Made by a program: the position numbers and the translations under genes
Shown: in pieces, positions 23,613 to 36,154 of the stretch
How positions within the stretch are numbered: position 1 is the first letter of the stretch
How the letters are laid out: each line of letters starts with the position of its first letter
NCBI RefSeq assembly: GCF_030272615.1
Contig: NC_081413.1
Location: 331,881,302-331,945,301, forward strand
From: Cryptomeria japonica
Lineage: Eukaryota; Streptophyta; Pinopsida; Cupressales; Cupressaceae
Direction of reading: 5' to 3'
Length of the DNA: 64,000 nt
The notes under the pieces: model-generated
What the model was told of the DNA's origin: nothing
What the model saw: the letters and a program-made list of their open reading frames with translations, nothing else
Databases searched by the model: none

Positions 23613-26600
23613 TCAACCAAAATCATGAGGACATACATTTCGTAGGTCCTCGAATAAATTAATGTTGCTATCCAAAGAACCATTTGCTCCCACATTTGAA
23701 AGCTTGTCAGCCTCTACATTTGCTTCCTTGAGAACATGTGACACCTTAAAATCTTCAAACCCATAAAGAAGAAGTTTCATTCTTCTAATGTGTTTGTCCA
23801 GTTGCCATGCCTTCATATGACCTCTACCTATCCCATTCACCACAATCTGAGAGTCCCCCTCTAGGTGGAGTTTCTTCACTCCCAAATTCTTAGCCATAAG
23901 AATGGCTTCTATAGCTGCTTGACACTCGGCTTTGTTGTTCAAACCATCCACCAACCTTTTAGCCCCAATAGCTAGAGTGTTTCCACATTCGTCCTGAGCT
24001 ATGACCCCAACGCCAGAGACCCCGAGATTCCCCCTAGAAGTGCCATCAAAATTGACCTTAGTCCAACCCTTATCTGGCGTATCTCACTCCTGTCTTATTT
24101 CACCCTTCCTCTAAGGATTAGCCCTCAAAAGCCCATTAGCAGGCCTAAATTTAATCAAAGGCCAACTCACCAAGACTCCAGCATCAAACTGAATGAAAGG
24201 AGCCTTTGCCAAGTTAACCTGGGAAGCAGCGTTAGTGACTAATTCCAAGATCGCCTTCTCTAATATGATCAGAAAGTGATCTGTATTTTCTGCTTTATCC
24301 TCAAATAGTCTTCAATTCCATTCTTTCCAGAGTTCCCATATAACAGTAGAAGGTATAATCTTCCAAATGGCAGCAAAGATTGAAGACTTGCCCAAAACTG
24401 GCCAAGATTCTAGCCAATCGCACAAATTCCTTGCCTTCGGTCCCTTCCAATTCAGCCTCTGCAACTCAAAACGCCAGGCTTCCTGGGCAAACTCACAATT
24501 CAATAGAAGGTGGTCCACATCTTCTTCCTCCTTCTCATAGAGCACACAACGAAATGGGCTTGCAAACCCCATTTTCTTGAGTCTATCTCCTGACTGAATC
24601 CGCTTATTGCCTACCAGCCAGGAGAAGGCACCCGCCTTCGGTAAACACTCTTTGTTCCAGCAAAGCTTAGATTCCCATTCCTTCGTCCTGCCTTCTATCT
24701 CCAACAGAGTATACCCCAGCTTGACTGAATAACTGCCACTCTTGGCACCACACCAAATTATCTCATCCACTTCCCTAGAGCAAGACACCTCTCTGTTGTC
24801 TAGGACATTCCTCAACAACCTTTCATCCGCCTCCCCCAGGTTTAAAACATGGGGATCCTTCCAATTCAAATGCTGGCCCAACATGGACGATTCATGAGAC
24901 AGAAAATCACACACCTTGGTACCCCAAAGTTGAGCAGTCTTTAGCTTAATCCGCTGGGGGACCCTGGAATCCAATGATGGTCGACGGTCCCAGGAATCTA
25001 CCGAGAAACATGCCTTTCACTCGTCTCCAATCTACCAAGAAAGATGGTTAGTAATCAGACTCCTGCAATTCACCCAAAAATTCCATAAACGGATCCACTT
25101 GGGGGGTTTTCAACCATGAGAATCCTTTCCCTTTCACCACTATCCAAATACTTAGCTTGGAGAATTCAGACCCACCTCTGCTCTGACTTACTATACATTT
25201 GCCACACTAACTTAGCCCCCATAGCCTCAATGATTAGCTTCTAGTTGTGAAGCCCCGCACCTCCTCCCCCTTTGGGTTTGCACACTCTATCCTAGGCCAT
25301 TAGCAGGATTTTATCCTGTTCCTGATTATTGTTCCACAAAAACTTCCTCATCTTCTGTTGCATATTCTTAATGATTGAGCTTGGGAGTTTAAAACAAGTC
25401 CTAGGGAAGATTGGCATATCCAAGACAACTATCTTCAGCATCAGAAGGCGGCTAGCCAAGGTGAGCCACTTGCTTTTCCAACCCTTCATTTTTGCTTTGC
25501 AACCATCTAGCAACCCTTTCCAAATTTCTACCTTACCAGCTCCAGCAAAGAATGGCATTCCGAGGAATTTCTCAGGAAGCTGACCAATCCTAATCCCAAA
25601 TAATTTGGATATAGACCTCTAAGACCCAACTTCGGTGTGAAGAAAAAAATCTCTGATTTTTGCCAATTAATTTCCTACCCAGTAGCCCAACTAAATTTGT
25701 CCAGTACTTTCTTCATCACCGATGCTTCTTGCATGGAGGCAACTTCAAAAAGAAGTATCATCAGTAAATTGAGAATGAGTTATAGAACCCTGTGAGCTAT
25801 CTCAATGCCTTTCCACAACCCCTGAGAACGCTTTCGAGCAATCGAACGGCCAAGAACTTCTGCCATTAAAATGAAGAGAAAGGGGGATATTGGATCCCCT
25901 TTTCGAATGCCCCACGAGGTGGGAAAGAAACCTTGGGGGCTGCCATTGACTAAAACCGAAGCTAAAAACTGCATAATCATACTAGAAATCCACTTAATCC
26001 TAGACTTACTAAACCTGAACTTAGCTAACACAGCCACCAGGAAAGACCTGTCAACTCTATCATAGGCTTTTTGAATATCTAACTGTAGGATCATTCTTCT
26101 CTGTCTTCTCTTCATGGCCATGTGAATTGCCTCATGAGCCACAATAACCCTGTCCACAATATTCCTCCCTGGGGTAAATCCACGATGTTCACAAGAAATC
26201 AATTTGTCTAAAATCAATTTAAGCCCGTTAGCAGCAACTTTTGTAATGATTTTGTAAATGGTGTTACACAACAAGATCGGACGAAACTCCTCAAATCCCT
26301 CCGGCTTGTCTTTCTTAGGAATAAGTGCTACCAAAGTACAATTAAATTCCTTCAGAAAAAATCCCCTTGACCTTGACTCTTCAACCACTTCCAGCAACTC
26401 CCCACCAAGAAAATCCCAAAAGAACTCAAAAAAGAAATCCTGAAAGGCATCTGGGCCCGGCGCTTTCTCCCCACCCAACCCAAATACAATAGCTTTCACT
26501 TCCTTTAGTGAGACTAGTTCCTCAAGCATCCTATTATCCTCCCTAGAGACTAAGGGAGGAATTACCTCCAAAAACTTGACTTGAAGACTGTCCTGACCAG

Positions 26601-27846
26601 TCCCGCTCTTCCTACATAGTTCCCAAAGAAATCCACCGCCTCCTTGCTAATCCGAACAGGATCCTCCATTAGGGTCCCATCCACTAGTCTCAGGGAAATG
26701 ATTCTATTGAGACTTCTCCTAGCCTTCACCGAACTATGGAAAAATTTTGTGTTTCTATCTCCAGCTTTAAGCCAATTCTCTCACGATTTTTGTTTCCAGT
26801 AAATCTCCTCCCTCTGTAGAACTTCACCATATCTACTAAGCAGGTCTTTCTCCGTGACATAATCCACTTCATCCATCGCTTTAGCCAAGACTTCTGAGTT
26901 CAATGCCCCCAAATCTCCTTCAATCCTACATTTTTCATCAAAGATATTACCAAACACATTCATGTTCCAAGATGTTAGTTTATGTTTAACATAACTAAGC
27001 TTTTTAAAGAACTGAAAGGCCAAGAAGCCTTCCACCATCAGGGCCTCCTTCCACCAACAAAAAACCTGATCTCTAAAACCCATCTCCCTTAGCCACACCT
27101 TTTCCACCTTGAAGGGACACCTGAGTGGAACTCCATCCTTCTGCACAACCAAAGAGACCGGGAAGTGGTCTGAACCTGAAATAGCTAAAATTTCTGCCTC
27201 AAAGACAAGGGATGCCAAGTTCCAATCCCCTACAAGGAAGAACCTATCAAGTTTCTCAGCAATGTTGGAAAAGCCTCGTCGTCTATTGGTCCAAGTAAAA
27301 CTCCCTCCTTTAGCAGCCACTTCAAACAGGGCATTGGAGTTCACAAAGGTCTGAAAGTTTGTTTGAGTCGTGCAGATCCTTCTCACCCCTCCATCATTTG
27401 TCCAAGAAGGAGAGAGTCACATTGAAATCCCCAACAACAATCGTTAAGGCCGGCCTCACCTCCTCTAAAATCTTGGAAATATCCTTCCACGACTGACACT
27501 TCTCCGTAGCAATAGTGGGGCCATAGACGTTGATTAAAAAACAAGTAAAGTTCAGAATCTTTGAATTCACCTTTACCATCTGCCAATGTCTAGAGCTTGA
27601 GACAACATCCACCTGAACAGCTATGGGATTCCACAATATGCCTAACCCACCTGAATCCCCCTCTGAATCCACAAAGAAACCAGACCATCTCTGCCTAACA
27701 CCAAGAACTCTAACTACTTCTTCACTACCTAATTTAGTTTCTTGAATGCAAATAACTTCCAGCTTTGCCTAATCAAAACCTCTTTTTATCAGGCATCTCT
27801 TGTCAGGGGCATTGCAGCCCCTAACATTCCAAGTAAGGAACTTCAT
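23613..27846 (-). pseudogene. L-B ORF2: endonuclease, reverse transcriptase, RNase H
   Basis: Starts with ATG at 27846 (MKFLTWNVRGCN). Endonuclease (27846 to about 27120; TWNVRGCN, QETKLG, NVYGP, GDFNVTL, GSDHFPV); reverse transcriptase (about 26500-25700; KAPGPDAF, VALIPKKDKPEGFEEFRPI, LQLDIQKAYDRVD, GIRKGDPISPF, then a degraded FTDDT); zf-RVT (about 24750-24450; CVLYEKEEEDVDHLLLNCEF); RNase H (about 24070-23690; VNFDGTSRGN, EGDSQ, NVEADKLSN). About 1,410 codons, with several stops and at least one frameshift just after the GDPISPF motif region. It supplies nicking and reverse transcription for the element; not functional as read. Confidence 0.9.
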
Positions 27847-27849
27847 TGC

Positions 27850-29421
27850 TGCCTAGGAGAGAATAGGTCTCTCTCGGATCGAAGCAGTCTTGTCTGACCC
27901 TTCATGTTGCCTGCTTCCTCAAGCAACTTCTGCCTATTTTTCCTACCTCTCAAATTCCCTTTGGACAACTTAGCAGGATTAGTTTTAGTCTATTTAATGG
28001 CCCTTACCTCTGTCTCCCCTACCTCTGCAGACAGCCCCAAGGAATCATCGCTCAACCCATCCTCCTCATCAGACTCCAATCCACTGAGATGCCATAATCC
28101 ACCTTGACCGAGGACATGTGGATGTCTTTAAAGTTGTTTACCTATTCCTCTACAAACCCTGTAACAACATCTGAACTTTGGTTCACCAGTGTCTTACCAT
28201 TCATTCCCTCCACTAGGCCCTCCAGCCTAGACCCAGAAGTAGAAAAAAACTTGTGTTGGGAGGGAATCCCCCTCCTACTGCATAATCATGAAGATTAAAC
28301 CCAGGACCAACCTCCGCAACTGAACCATCTTTTTGGAAACAAACATCCCCACACTCCTCTCCCATTGCTTGATGCACATGAGACCCATTTGCACAGCCTG
28401 TCAGAAGCTGATGATGATCCACAGAAGTCTCTCCCAGTGAGGCATTCTCAATCGCATCTATCTCATCTCCAGTAGGAACATAAACCTTAACTTGATTGAC
28501 CATCAACTCCTCCTGAACAGAGCAAGAAGCCAAAGGCGCTTCGACCCCACCTATGTCTACAACACTATGATGATGCTTCGCAACCATTATTACCACCGGA
28601 TCAAAGCCTAGATCCAACTTTGTGTGAACCGCCAACTACTTTGCAGCCTCCGACCCTGCTAACAACTGGTCCTCCAAAGCTCTGTCTGCCCTTCCCTTAC
28701 CCTTATGTCCTGCCTTGCAATCAATTTTCTCATGCCCCAATTCTTTGCATGACTTGCACTTCACCATGATTTCTTCAACTTCAATCTCTTGCCTCCATAA
28801 GCCCTCTGGTGAGCAAATCTCAATGGCCTTAGGGAGCCCCGGGTGTGGTTTCCACATGATACAAATGCGAGCATACATACATGAATTCCGTTTGTCAATA
28901 GCTTCATCCAATTTGATGAATTTCCCTAACTTATCACCAATAACCTTAAAAACTTCCTCCTTCCAATATTCATGCAAGAGATTGTATAGTCTGATCCAAA
29001 CAAGCATCTCCTCTATGGTGGCTTGTCGGGGATCAAAATTGGGGATCCAGTCCTTGATGTGAAACCCTACTCCCATCATCATGAATGACCCATTGTTCAT
29101 CAGCTTGTTTTTCTCCTCTTCTGACCCAGCTACGATAAAGAAAAACCCATTTGTTAGGGTTTTGATCTCAAAGTGGCTCCCCCACTCCTCATCAACCCAT
29201 TTCCTAACCTTGGAAAAGTTCGGCCAATCCCCTCCCCACTTCATGAAAAAAGCTCTTGCTCGCAAGACTTGAACCGATTCCTTCCAAGCCTCTAAGTCAA
29301 TGCAGATGTTGATAGTCTTCTTATCAGATGTCACTAGAATCTCACTAGAGATAGGGTTATCCATTGGTGTTGGAGACTTCTTCCTCAATCTATCCTTCGT
29401 TTGTTTCTTGCTCCACTTCAA
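27850..29421 (-). pseudogene. L-B ORF1: DUF4283-like nucleic-acid-binding protein with zinc knuckle
   Basis: Open from 29421 (MKWSKKQTKDRL). The DUF4283-like region lies at about 29330-28850 (RARAFFMKWGGDWPNF, NGFFFIVAGSEEEKNKLMN, VWIRLYNLLHEYWKEE). A CX2CX4HX4C zinc knuckle follows (CKSCKELGHEKIDC, about 28765-28724), then a less conserved tail that reads on after one TAG at 28636. The last part, to about 27850, is badly decayed. ORF1 proteins of this type coat the LINE RNA. The start codon is uncertain because upstream sequence is in frame for some way. Confidence 0.85.
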
Positions 29422-29639
29422 AAAGTTCAGAAGCTGAGAGTACCCCCATTTGTTTTTGTCATGCTCAAAGGGGAATTTGGCTTCACCAAAACTAACTCAA
29501 TCTCTCCTTCTATGGCCCACGTCTTGCCACTGCCACTGGTTTGCACGTGGTGGATGCCATGGCCGCCTATTTTCCATCCACCTGGAGCCATTCGCCACCT
29601 CCTGCAAACCCTAGCTTCCTCCTGCACTCCATAATTATA

Positions 29640-29839
29640 TTTTTTTTTAATTATGGTTTGAACCAAGGATGTAAGCACTATAGGCAAGAAGTCCCACTAT
29701 TTCTCCAAGGTTCTCCCTGAGGTAAGGGTACTCCATTTTAAACATGGTAGAGATGAACCCGTGGGGGTTTGAACCTAGTTTTTAGACACTACAGGCAAGA
29801 AGCCCCACCATTTCACCAAAGGGTCATCCGCCTATTTTG
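29640..29839 (-). other. L-B 5' leader with two similar 50-bp blocks
   Basis: On the minus strand, blocks around GGGGCTTCTTGCCTGTAGTG (about 29790-29810) and GGGACTTCTTGCCTATAGTG (about 29673-29692) are each followed by GGTTCAAACC. The repeat resembles a tRNA B-box, so this may be an internal promoter or an embedded SINE-like piece. No A-box was confidently identified. Confidence 0.4.
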
Positions 29840-29853
29840 TGTAAGTTTTATAT
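29840..29853. repeat. Target-site duplication of L-B, right copy
   Basis: TGTAAGTTTTATAT, identical to the left copy, at the 5' end of L-B. Confidence 0.8.
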
Positions 29854-30180
29854 TATATAAATAAATAAACATATATATAATAATAAAAAATATATATAAA
29901 TTAATAATATTTTTTATTTTTTAAGCAAAAGTGGCAAGCCACTGATATATATAAATAAGAAAATTGATTCAAGATCTCAATAGGGAAAGAATCAAGAAGA
30001 AAACCCTATATCCTTGCTCATATACAATGAAAAAGAGGAAAGGAGGCTATGAGAAGAAGCCCCCCGAAGATCCGGAGAGATAGATAGGACCTACCCATAG
30101 AATGAGCCTCTTGGAGGCCAAATTTAGAGTAGCGGGTTGAAACGAGACTAGATGAAACCTTTAAAAAACTGACCCCCACA

Positions 30181-30449
30181 ACCGGTTATCATGAAGACTG
30201 GGAAGCAGAAATCTAGTTGTCGAAACACTGAAAAGCTGCCACGACCGGTTTCCAGTTATGTTGTATCAGAACTATGATACCGGTATGTTGTCCTCGTGAC
30301 TGGTTCATAGAAGAAAAGCCACCATTACCGGTGCTAGCCGACGGGATAAGAAGATGGCTCCCCTACCGGTTTTGATATACCAGTGAAAATAAATGCCTAA
30401 ACCAACACCGGTAAACAAGGGGCAAACAAAATTTTTTGGGTCATACCGG
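30181..30449. repeat. Cluster of ACCGGT palindromes in the L-C 3' UTR
   Basis: ACCGGT occurs at 30181, 30244, 30279, 30327, 30365 and 30407, with a near match ACCGGC at 30444. The intervening sequence is not obviously repeated. Confidence 0.9.
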
Positions 30450-30520
30450 CTGCTGTCAGATTTTCCACCCGTAAAAAAAGGATCATATTCTAAGTAGCAA
30501 AAAACAAAGACATAATAACT

Positions 30521-31350
30521 TTACTCGTCCATGGCGGCATCCTCCTGGGACTGAATTATAGGGGCATCAAAGGCAGGCAAAAAGGAGGTAGTCCATCCCA
30601 TGGCTTCATCCTAAACTGGTGCGTTGAGGTCTGGCACCCTATCTGTAACCCGTCCCCTTTCCACAAGTTATGAAATTGGCAAACAGGGATCAATGTTTTC
30701 TATTTCTAGGATCACCATGAGAGCCCCAACTTTAATTTTGACTCTGTGCACAATGTGGTTGTCCAATTGTCTGCTAAATTGATGCAGGTCATTATTCACA
30801 TGGTGGAAGTTTTGTCATTCGAGGGCATGTTTTATTTGGTCATAAAATACCATGTAAGCATGGCTCGATTGAATAAAGTGACAGGGAAAGAGGCCCCCAA
30901 GGAGAGTCGACCCCTGCCATAGATTATATTTTACCAGGGCTTCATGGAACGAGGTTGGTACAAGAACATCTTGTCTTACCAACTTAAAGAACACTAGTTC
31001 AAGCAACTAAGAAGTTGATAGGGATAAATAATCCTTTTGGCTTGAGGGGATAAGATCTCCTCACCGATGAAGTCTTTGACAAATCTTCTCAATTTTGGAT
31101 TGTACAGAAGAAAAAGTTGGTCGAGGTCCCTGTCATTGATGTGTCCATGAAAAGCCGTTGAGGGTTCTGAAATTTGTATTGAACCCAGTCGTTCCATGGC
31201 ATATACTCCCAATGCATTTGCCTGCACCCTACACAAGAGTCGTTCTCCATATTGCAGAGCACTGAGATACTTCAAAAATTTAAAAGATTGTGAAAATTTC
31301 GCTGAGAATTGTGTATATAAAAGCAAGCTAGTTCCATTTTTAAACAAAAA
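30521..31350 (-). pseudogene. L-C 3' open frame of unknown function (about 276 codons)
   Basis: Between RNase H and the 3' end of L-C. Frames at 31347-30994 and 31006-30815 and onward to TAA at 30521 read as one diverged coding stretch: ALGVYAMERLGSIQISEPSTAF, DLDQLFLLYNPKLRRFVKDFIGEE, LVRQDVLVPTSFHEALVKYN, VHRVKIKVGALMVILEIENI, ending FDAPIIQSQEDAAMDE. No ATG is clear and the first 290 nt after RNase H are full of stops, so the start is unknown. It does not resemble the ORF3 of L-A/L-D/L-E by eye. Function unknown. Confidence 0.5.
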
Positions 31351-31636
31351 TTACCATCTCAAAGTGCAATAAATGATCAAACTTTTAGGATCATGTTTGC
31401 GATTCTTGCATTAATTTGTGACTGTAATGCAGTTGAGAGGATGTGTGAGAGTCCTAAGTCTGTTTTTCCCCATGTGAAGTGACGTTAAAATCCCAGAGTA
31501 TTTCGCACTAAAATTTCATTCATACCATCTACAAAGTGCATTTAAAAGCATAAATGCTAGTGTCCTGTCAGCCTTCTTGTACACAGGCACCGGTTAAATG
31601 CTTACGTGCGAGTATTTATTAGGAAGTAATTTGTGA

Positions 31637-33943
31637 TTAGAGTGTTGTACTTTCCTTTTGTACCAATTCAAGCAATCTGGGAAAAGAAGACAGTGTAGTG
31701 GGAATTGCAACCGACTCAACTGAAATGCCATCGCAGCCCATATTTGCTAACATGTCAGCAACGGAGTTGCCCTCTCTTAATGTGTGGCTAACAATGTAGT
31801 TCAAAAAAGTGTTGAGAAGATCCAAGGTGTGCTTCAAAACATACGATAGATGTCAGGTCTTAGATCTTTTCAAGGTAATTAAATTGATAAATACTAATGA
31901 ATCCCCTTCTATGTGTATATTGGAGAAGCCACACTTCCTTGCTAACACCAGACTAGCTAGTAAGGCATTTGCCTTCGCCAAGTTATTTGTACCTGGAGGG
32001 ATGGGTGAAGCTTGGAAAGCACACATTTTGCCAAATTGATCTCGAATGCAAACTCCAATTCCCGACTTCCCAGAGTTTCCATGAGAAGAGTCGTCAAAGT
32101 TGATCTTAAAGAAATTAGGTGCTGGGGGTACCCATTTTATGGACGACCTATCCCTCACATGAGCTAAGGACCAGTTCGAGGGAGTCCCTATTGGAAAAAT
32201 AATACTGTTCCATGATTTTACAATTACCTTATCCAACCGGGTAAATGACTGGATGTCCTTGGAATTAGTGAGAGAAGAATTTATGATTTCTACAATCGAA
32301 TTTTCCAATTTGATCAAAACTTGATCTAGAGAAGAGGATGTTTTTTTTGAAAATTATTTTATTCCTCTCCCACGAAATGGCCCAAATAATGTGAGCAAGA
32401 GCATATTTCCAAATGCTTGAGAGGTTTGATGTAAAAAAAAAAGAGGCCAAGAGTTAAACATATCCCACAGTGATTTCGGAAAGGGCAACATAACTTGGAG
32501 TTTATTCATGATGAAGAACCAACATTGGGAGGCAAAGGTGCAGTGTAAAAATAAATGACAACTGATTCTTCCTCTAAGTCACAAAATACACAATTAAAAG
32601 CTTGTGTAATGCCTAGTTTTACTAGTCTATCTGTTGTTAGGATTCTTTTGTTCAACGTTAACCACGCAAAACAACCTGCTTTTGGTAGAACAATGTCATT
32701 CCAACAGAAAGAGTATGCCCGACCACTTACCTTACTACTGCAACCCTGTTATAAGGCATTGTAACCTTCTTTAATTGAATATTGCTCTGATTTTGAAGCT
32801 GCCCAAAAGAACACATCATCTCTATTAGACATGAGAGTTGTCCTATTCAATAAAATATTTGCCAATGAGGAAGATTATTGGATGGATATTGGGAGAAGAG
32901 TGGGATCTTTCCAAATTATTTTCCCTGAAAATAGTTCTACAGCGGACACATAGTCACTCAATTTTGTACCCCAATGAGCTATAGCTATATTCATAATGTC
33001 TTCCATGTTATCGAATTGAGAAATAGGAAGATGCCCATACCATGAATCTGTCCAGAAGTTAGCACTGAGACCATTATTTATTTCCCATGAAACATACTTA
33101 GATATTAGAGTTCTTGAATCCATCATAAAATTCCAAATAGCAGACCCCTTTGGAGGGTCTAAAATTGTCAACACTCTTGATGATTGAGTGTTGTCCAAAT
33201 ATTTAGCTTGCATAATCTGGCACACTTTGGAAACAGGATTAGTGTAAATTTTCCAAATCAGTTTCCCTCCAAAAGCCTTGTTACGATGCTTCAGATTGTG
33301 AAGTCCCACTCCCCCTTGGGATTTTTGGCATAACTTATTTTCCAGAGAGGCTAAGGGGATTTTCCTTTCATTTGTCATATTACTATTCCATAGAAAATCT
33401 CTAACGATTTTTTGCAATTGTTGAATGACGGATGAGAGAGCTTTGAGAATAGACATGTAATAGTTTGGTATTGTTGTTAACACTGACTTGATAAGAAGGA
33501 TTCTACCTGATAGTGAAAGCCACCTTAATTTCCAAGCTGAAATTCGCGCCTTGATTCTACCAATGACAGCAGACCAATAAGAAGGTTTGTTTGTTCCCAT
33601 AAAAAAGGGGATGCCAAGGTAGGAAGATGGTAATTGGTCCATTGAGAAGTCCAAAGTCTTGCATATTCTTAGTGACAATATTGAACGTGTATTGAAAATG
33701 GAAATCTTAGACTTGGCAGCATTAATTTTCTGACCCAAAGTAGAGGAATAAATATCCAGTGTTTGCTTGATGAGCCTGGCTTCTTTTAGAGAAGACTTGC
33801 CAAATAACAATGTATCATCAGCAAAAAGATAGTGAGTTACTATTATTAAAGTACCTAGAGGAATGACACCAAGCCAAATCCCTTTTGAAGATTGAAAATT
33901 GATGTAATTGCTCAAGGCATCTGAGACACAAGTTTGATAATAA
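31637..33943 (-). pseudogene. L-C ORF2, C-terminal part: reverse transcriptase end, zf-RVT, RNase H
   Basis: A long frame (33915-32875, 346 codons) covers the RT catalytic FADDTLLFG and the thumb/connection region (SSYLGIPFFMG, LSGRILLIKSVLTTIPNYYM, GGVGLHNLKHRN). zf-RVT (about 32820-32450) is decayed. RNase H (about 32140-31700) has INFDDSSHGNSGKSGIG, EGDS and NSVADMLAN. The 5' part including the endonuclease is absent: the element sequence begins at 33943 next to the presumed TSD. Frameshifts separate the zf-RVT and RNase H parts. Confidence 0.88.
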
Positions 33944-34010
33944 TATAAATTAAAAATATTATTTTAGTTATTTTCAATTTAATACAATTTAATAATATAA
34001 AAGTTTGATA

Positions 34011-34023
34011 ATAAAATAATGTT
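34011..34023. repeat. Target-site duplication of L-D, left copy
   Basis: ATAAAATAATGTT, identical to 42127-42139. Confidence 0.75.
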
Positions 34024-34314
34024 TTTAATATTAAAAGCAACCAAAACAAGGGATTTGTCCCAGGTACAGATAAGAAAATAATGGTAAACCAACTGTAAAC
34101 AAAGAAGCAGCAAAATCAAAACCTCCTAAACTTTCCTCTATCAAAATGTTTACACATGCTACGCATATTAACCGAGTAAATAAAAGTCTTAATTAAAATA
34201 TGCCACGAAGGGCAAAAGATAGTTAAGTCCAAGCATAACTAGAAACCATAACTATAAGCCGACAAACCATTAGGGCCATTCAAGAAACCAGAAACCCAAA
34301 CCATAAAAAAATAG

Positions 34315-36144
34315 CTATTTCTTTTTGCCATGGCTCCTCTTGGGGAGGAGCTTCCTTGCCCATTCCTTAGTGAGGAATTTGAAGAGGTCCTTGTAGTCCT
34401 CGTCCTCCTTTCCTTTACCTTTGATTGTGCTTTCCTACAAGAGACAAAGAGTGGTCACCAAGCTATGTATAATATTCAGAGAAAACCTGGAGATGTCCTG
34501 CAGCTTGTTCTTGATGGTCTCCGTTCTGCTGATAATTTCCTGCAGGTTTTCAAACATTCCCTCCACTTTCTTTTCCAAGTCCGCTAGTTTGTAGTCCACT
34601 TCCTCCTTGATGTTGCTCACTTCCTCCACCACCATCATCTTATCAAACCTGAGAGTAGGGGATAGAGAGTTGGCTTGGGATTTGGGGCCAGCATCCGGGC
34701 TCATGGAATTTTTTGAACTCTCAAAAGCATGGGTGGAGCTGATAGAGTGGGGGGTTGAGGTGGACTAAAATGGGGCCACATTGTCAAAGGGGATGGAATT
34801 TCCAATTTTATGGGATGAGGAGGGGTCCTTTAAGGATTTCTCAGGGGGTTTGGATGCCAATCTCACATAGCGGCGGGGAGTGTTAGCCTCATCTATAATC
34901 TCCACATCTGAGTCAATTTCTTGGATTCTTACTTTCTTAAGGGGTTTTGCATCCTCCGAATGGCGCTTTTTATTCTTCTTACTACAGGAGCCAAGTTCGG
35001 GCAGCCGAGGAGGACTTAAGTCAGATTAATCAACAACTATGGCCAGGGCTTGGCTTTCAGGCACATTCTGGATAGAAATCGTGCAAGGGGGGCATAGGGC
35101 CAAGTGGAAGTTGTAAAGGCGGAGGATAAGGCCTTGGTGCAGAATAGGAAAGTACTTGCCTTTCTTCTTGGCTTCTGCAATATCTCTTACATTAGAATCC
35201 ATAGAGTGCAATAGAAAAAAAAATGGAGATAATATCTGTATTCCTAAGATGGTTAAGGAAATAAAGGTGATAGTAGTAGAAGACCTCATATCGTCCTTCC
35301 AGGGTGAAATATTTCATGATGATGTAGCATACCTCATCCCAAGGCAACGGAAGCTCTTCTTGGTTGAAGTCGACAGCCCTCTTCATAGGATTCTCCCCAT
35401 CACAGAAAAAATGGTTCAGGCTGGTGGTGTCTAAAATGCGGCTTTGTTTCTTCCATTTCCTACCCTCCATGGATAGACCCGTCGACTAATAAATCACCTC
35501 TTCGTTGACTTCAAATGAAATACCACCCATGGTGACCCTTCTATCCTCCCAAGAGGTGACAAACTATTTTGGCAATCTCTCATCATTCCCTTTCATGCTC
35601 TCCATGAATTTATCTATACTGCCTTTCGAGCAAACAAACCAAACCGTCGGCCTAGCTTTGAATTCATCTGTTTTGTCAGGTTCCAGTCTTAGTCTGTCAC
35701 CCCCCATGGTTGTTTCTTCTAGCTTAGAAGAGTGAATGAAGAACGGGGCAGCAAAGATATAGGGTCGAACTAGAGCAGAGGTAGAGTCGATAAGAAAACT
35801 CAACCAACTCTGGAATAAAATCATGCAATAATCATCACGATTATTGCAAGTTGTCTTTTAATAGATTTCCCCATCATGAAATCTACTACACTCGTGCGAA
35901 CCATAATCCAACCAAAGTGATTTAGCCGAGCCCAGTTGTTGCCTTTATCATCGCCAATGATATACGTCTGGATGATAATTAGAAAATTGCCTTTCCTGAT
36001 ATCGGTACTACACCAATAAATATCATCATTATTTAACCCCCCTTGAAGCGAATGACAAGGCCATATGTAGCTATGTGGCAAACCCAACCCATGATGGGCG
36101 AGTTTCCCCTCCACATTCAAAATTTGAAAATTTGTTCTCTTCAT
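34315..36144 (-). pseudogene. L-D ORF3: novel third ORF, most diverged copy
   Basis: ATG at 36144 (MKRTNFQILNVEGK) lies 10 nt after the in-frame ORF2 stop (36157-36155). The same MKRTN start is seen in L-E. About 610 codons to TAG at 34315. Shared blocks with L-A/L-E: LPHSYIW, KFMESMKGND, YIIMKYFTLEGRYEVFYYYHLYFLNHLRN. The C-terminal part (34704-34435) is a strong coiled coil (VSNIKEEVDYKLADLEKKVEGM), ending KLLPKRSHGKK. Several stops and frame changes. Homology to the other copies rests on block order plus these motifs. Confidence 0.75.
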
Positions 36145-36154
36145 CCGATAACAT

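Larger units (their letters stand above)
22340..29839 (-). mobile_element. LINE L-B (plant L1 clade, ORF1 and ORF2, no ORF3)
   Basis: About 7.5 kb, flanked by TGTAAGTTTTATAT (22326-22339 and 29840-29853). A seven-base A tail is visible (TTTTTTT at 22341-22347 on the plus strand). Contains a 5' leader of about 420 bp, ORF1 (29421 to about 27850), ORF2 (27846-23613) and a 3' region of 1.27 kb with only short, unconvincing frames. It belongs to a different subfamily from L-A, L-D and L-E: protein similarity is at the domain level and the 3' ORF is absent. Confidence 0.9.
29912..33943 (-). mobile_element. LINE L-C (different L1-clade subfamily), 5' truncated inside reverse transcriptase
   Basis: About 4.0 kb. 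Near-identical 17-bp direct repeats (29895-29911 and 33944-33960, 16 of 17) flank it; they are AT-rich, so moderately convincing. The A-rich 3' end is visible as TTTTTATTTTTTAAG on the plus strand. Contains the end of reverse transcriptase, zf-RVT, RNase H, an unrelated 3' open frame (about 31350-30521) and a 600-nt 3' UTR with an ACCGGT cluster. Confidence 0.85.
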
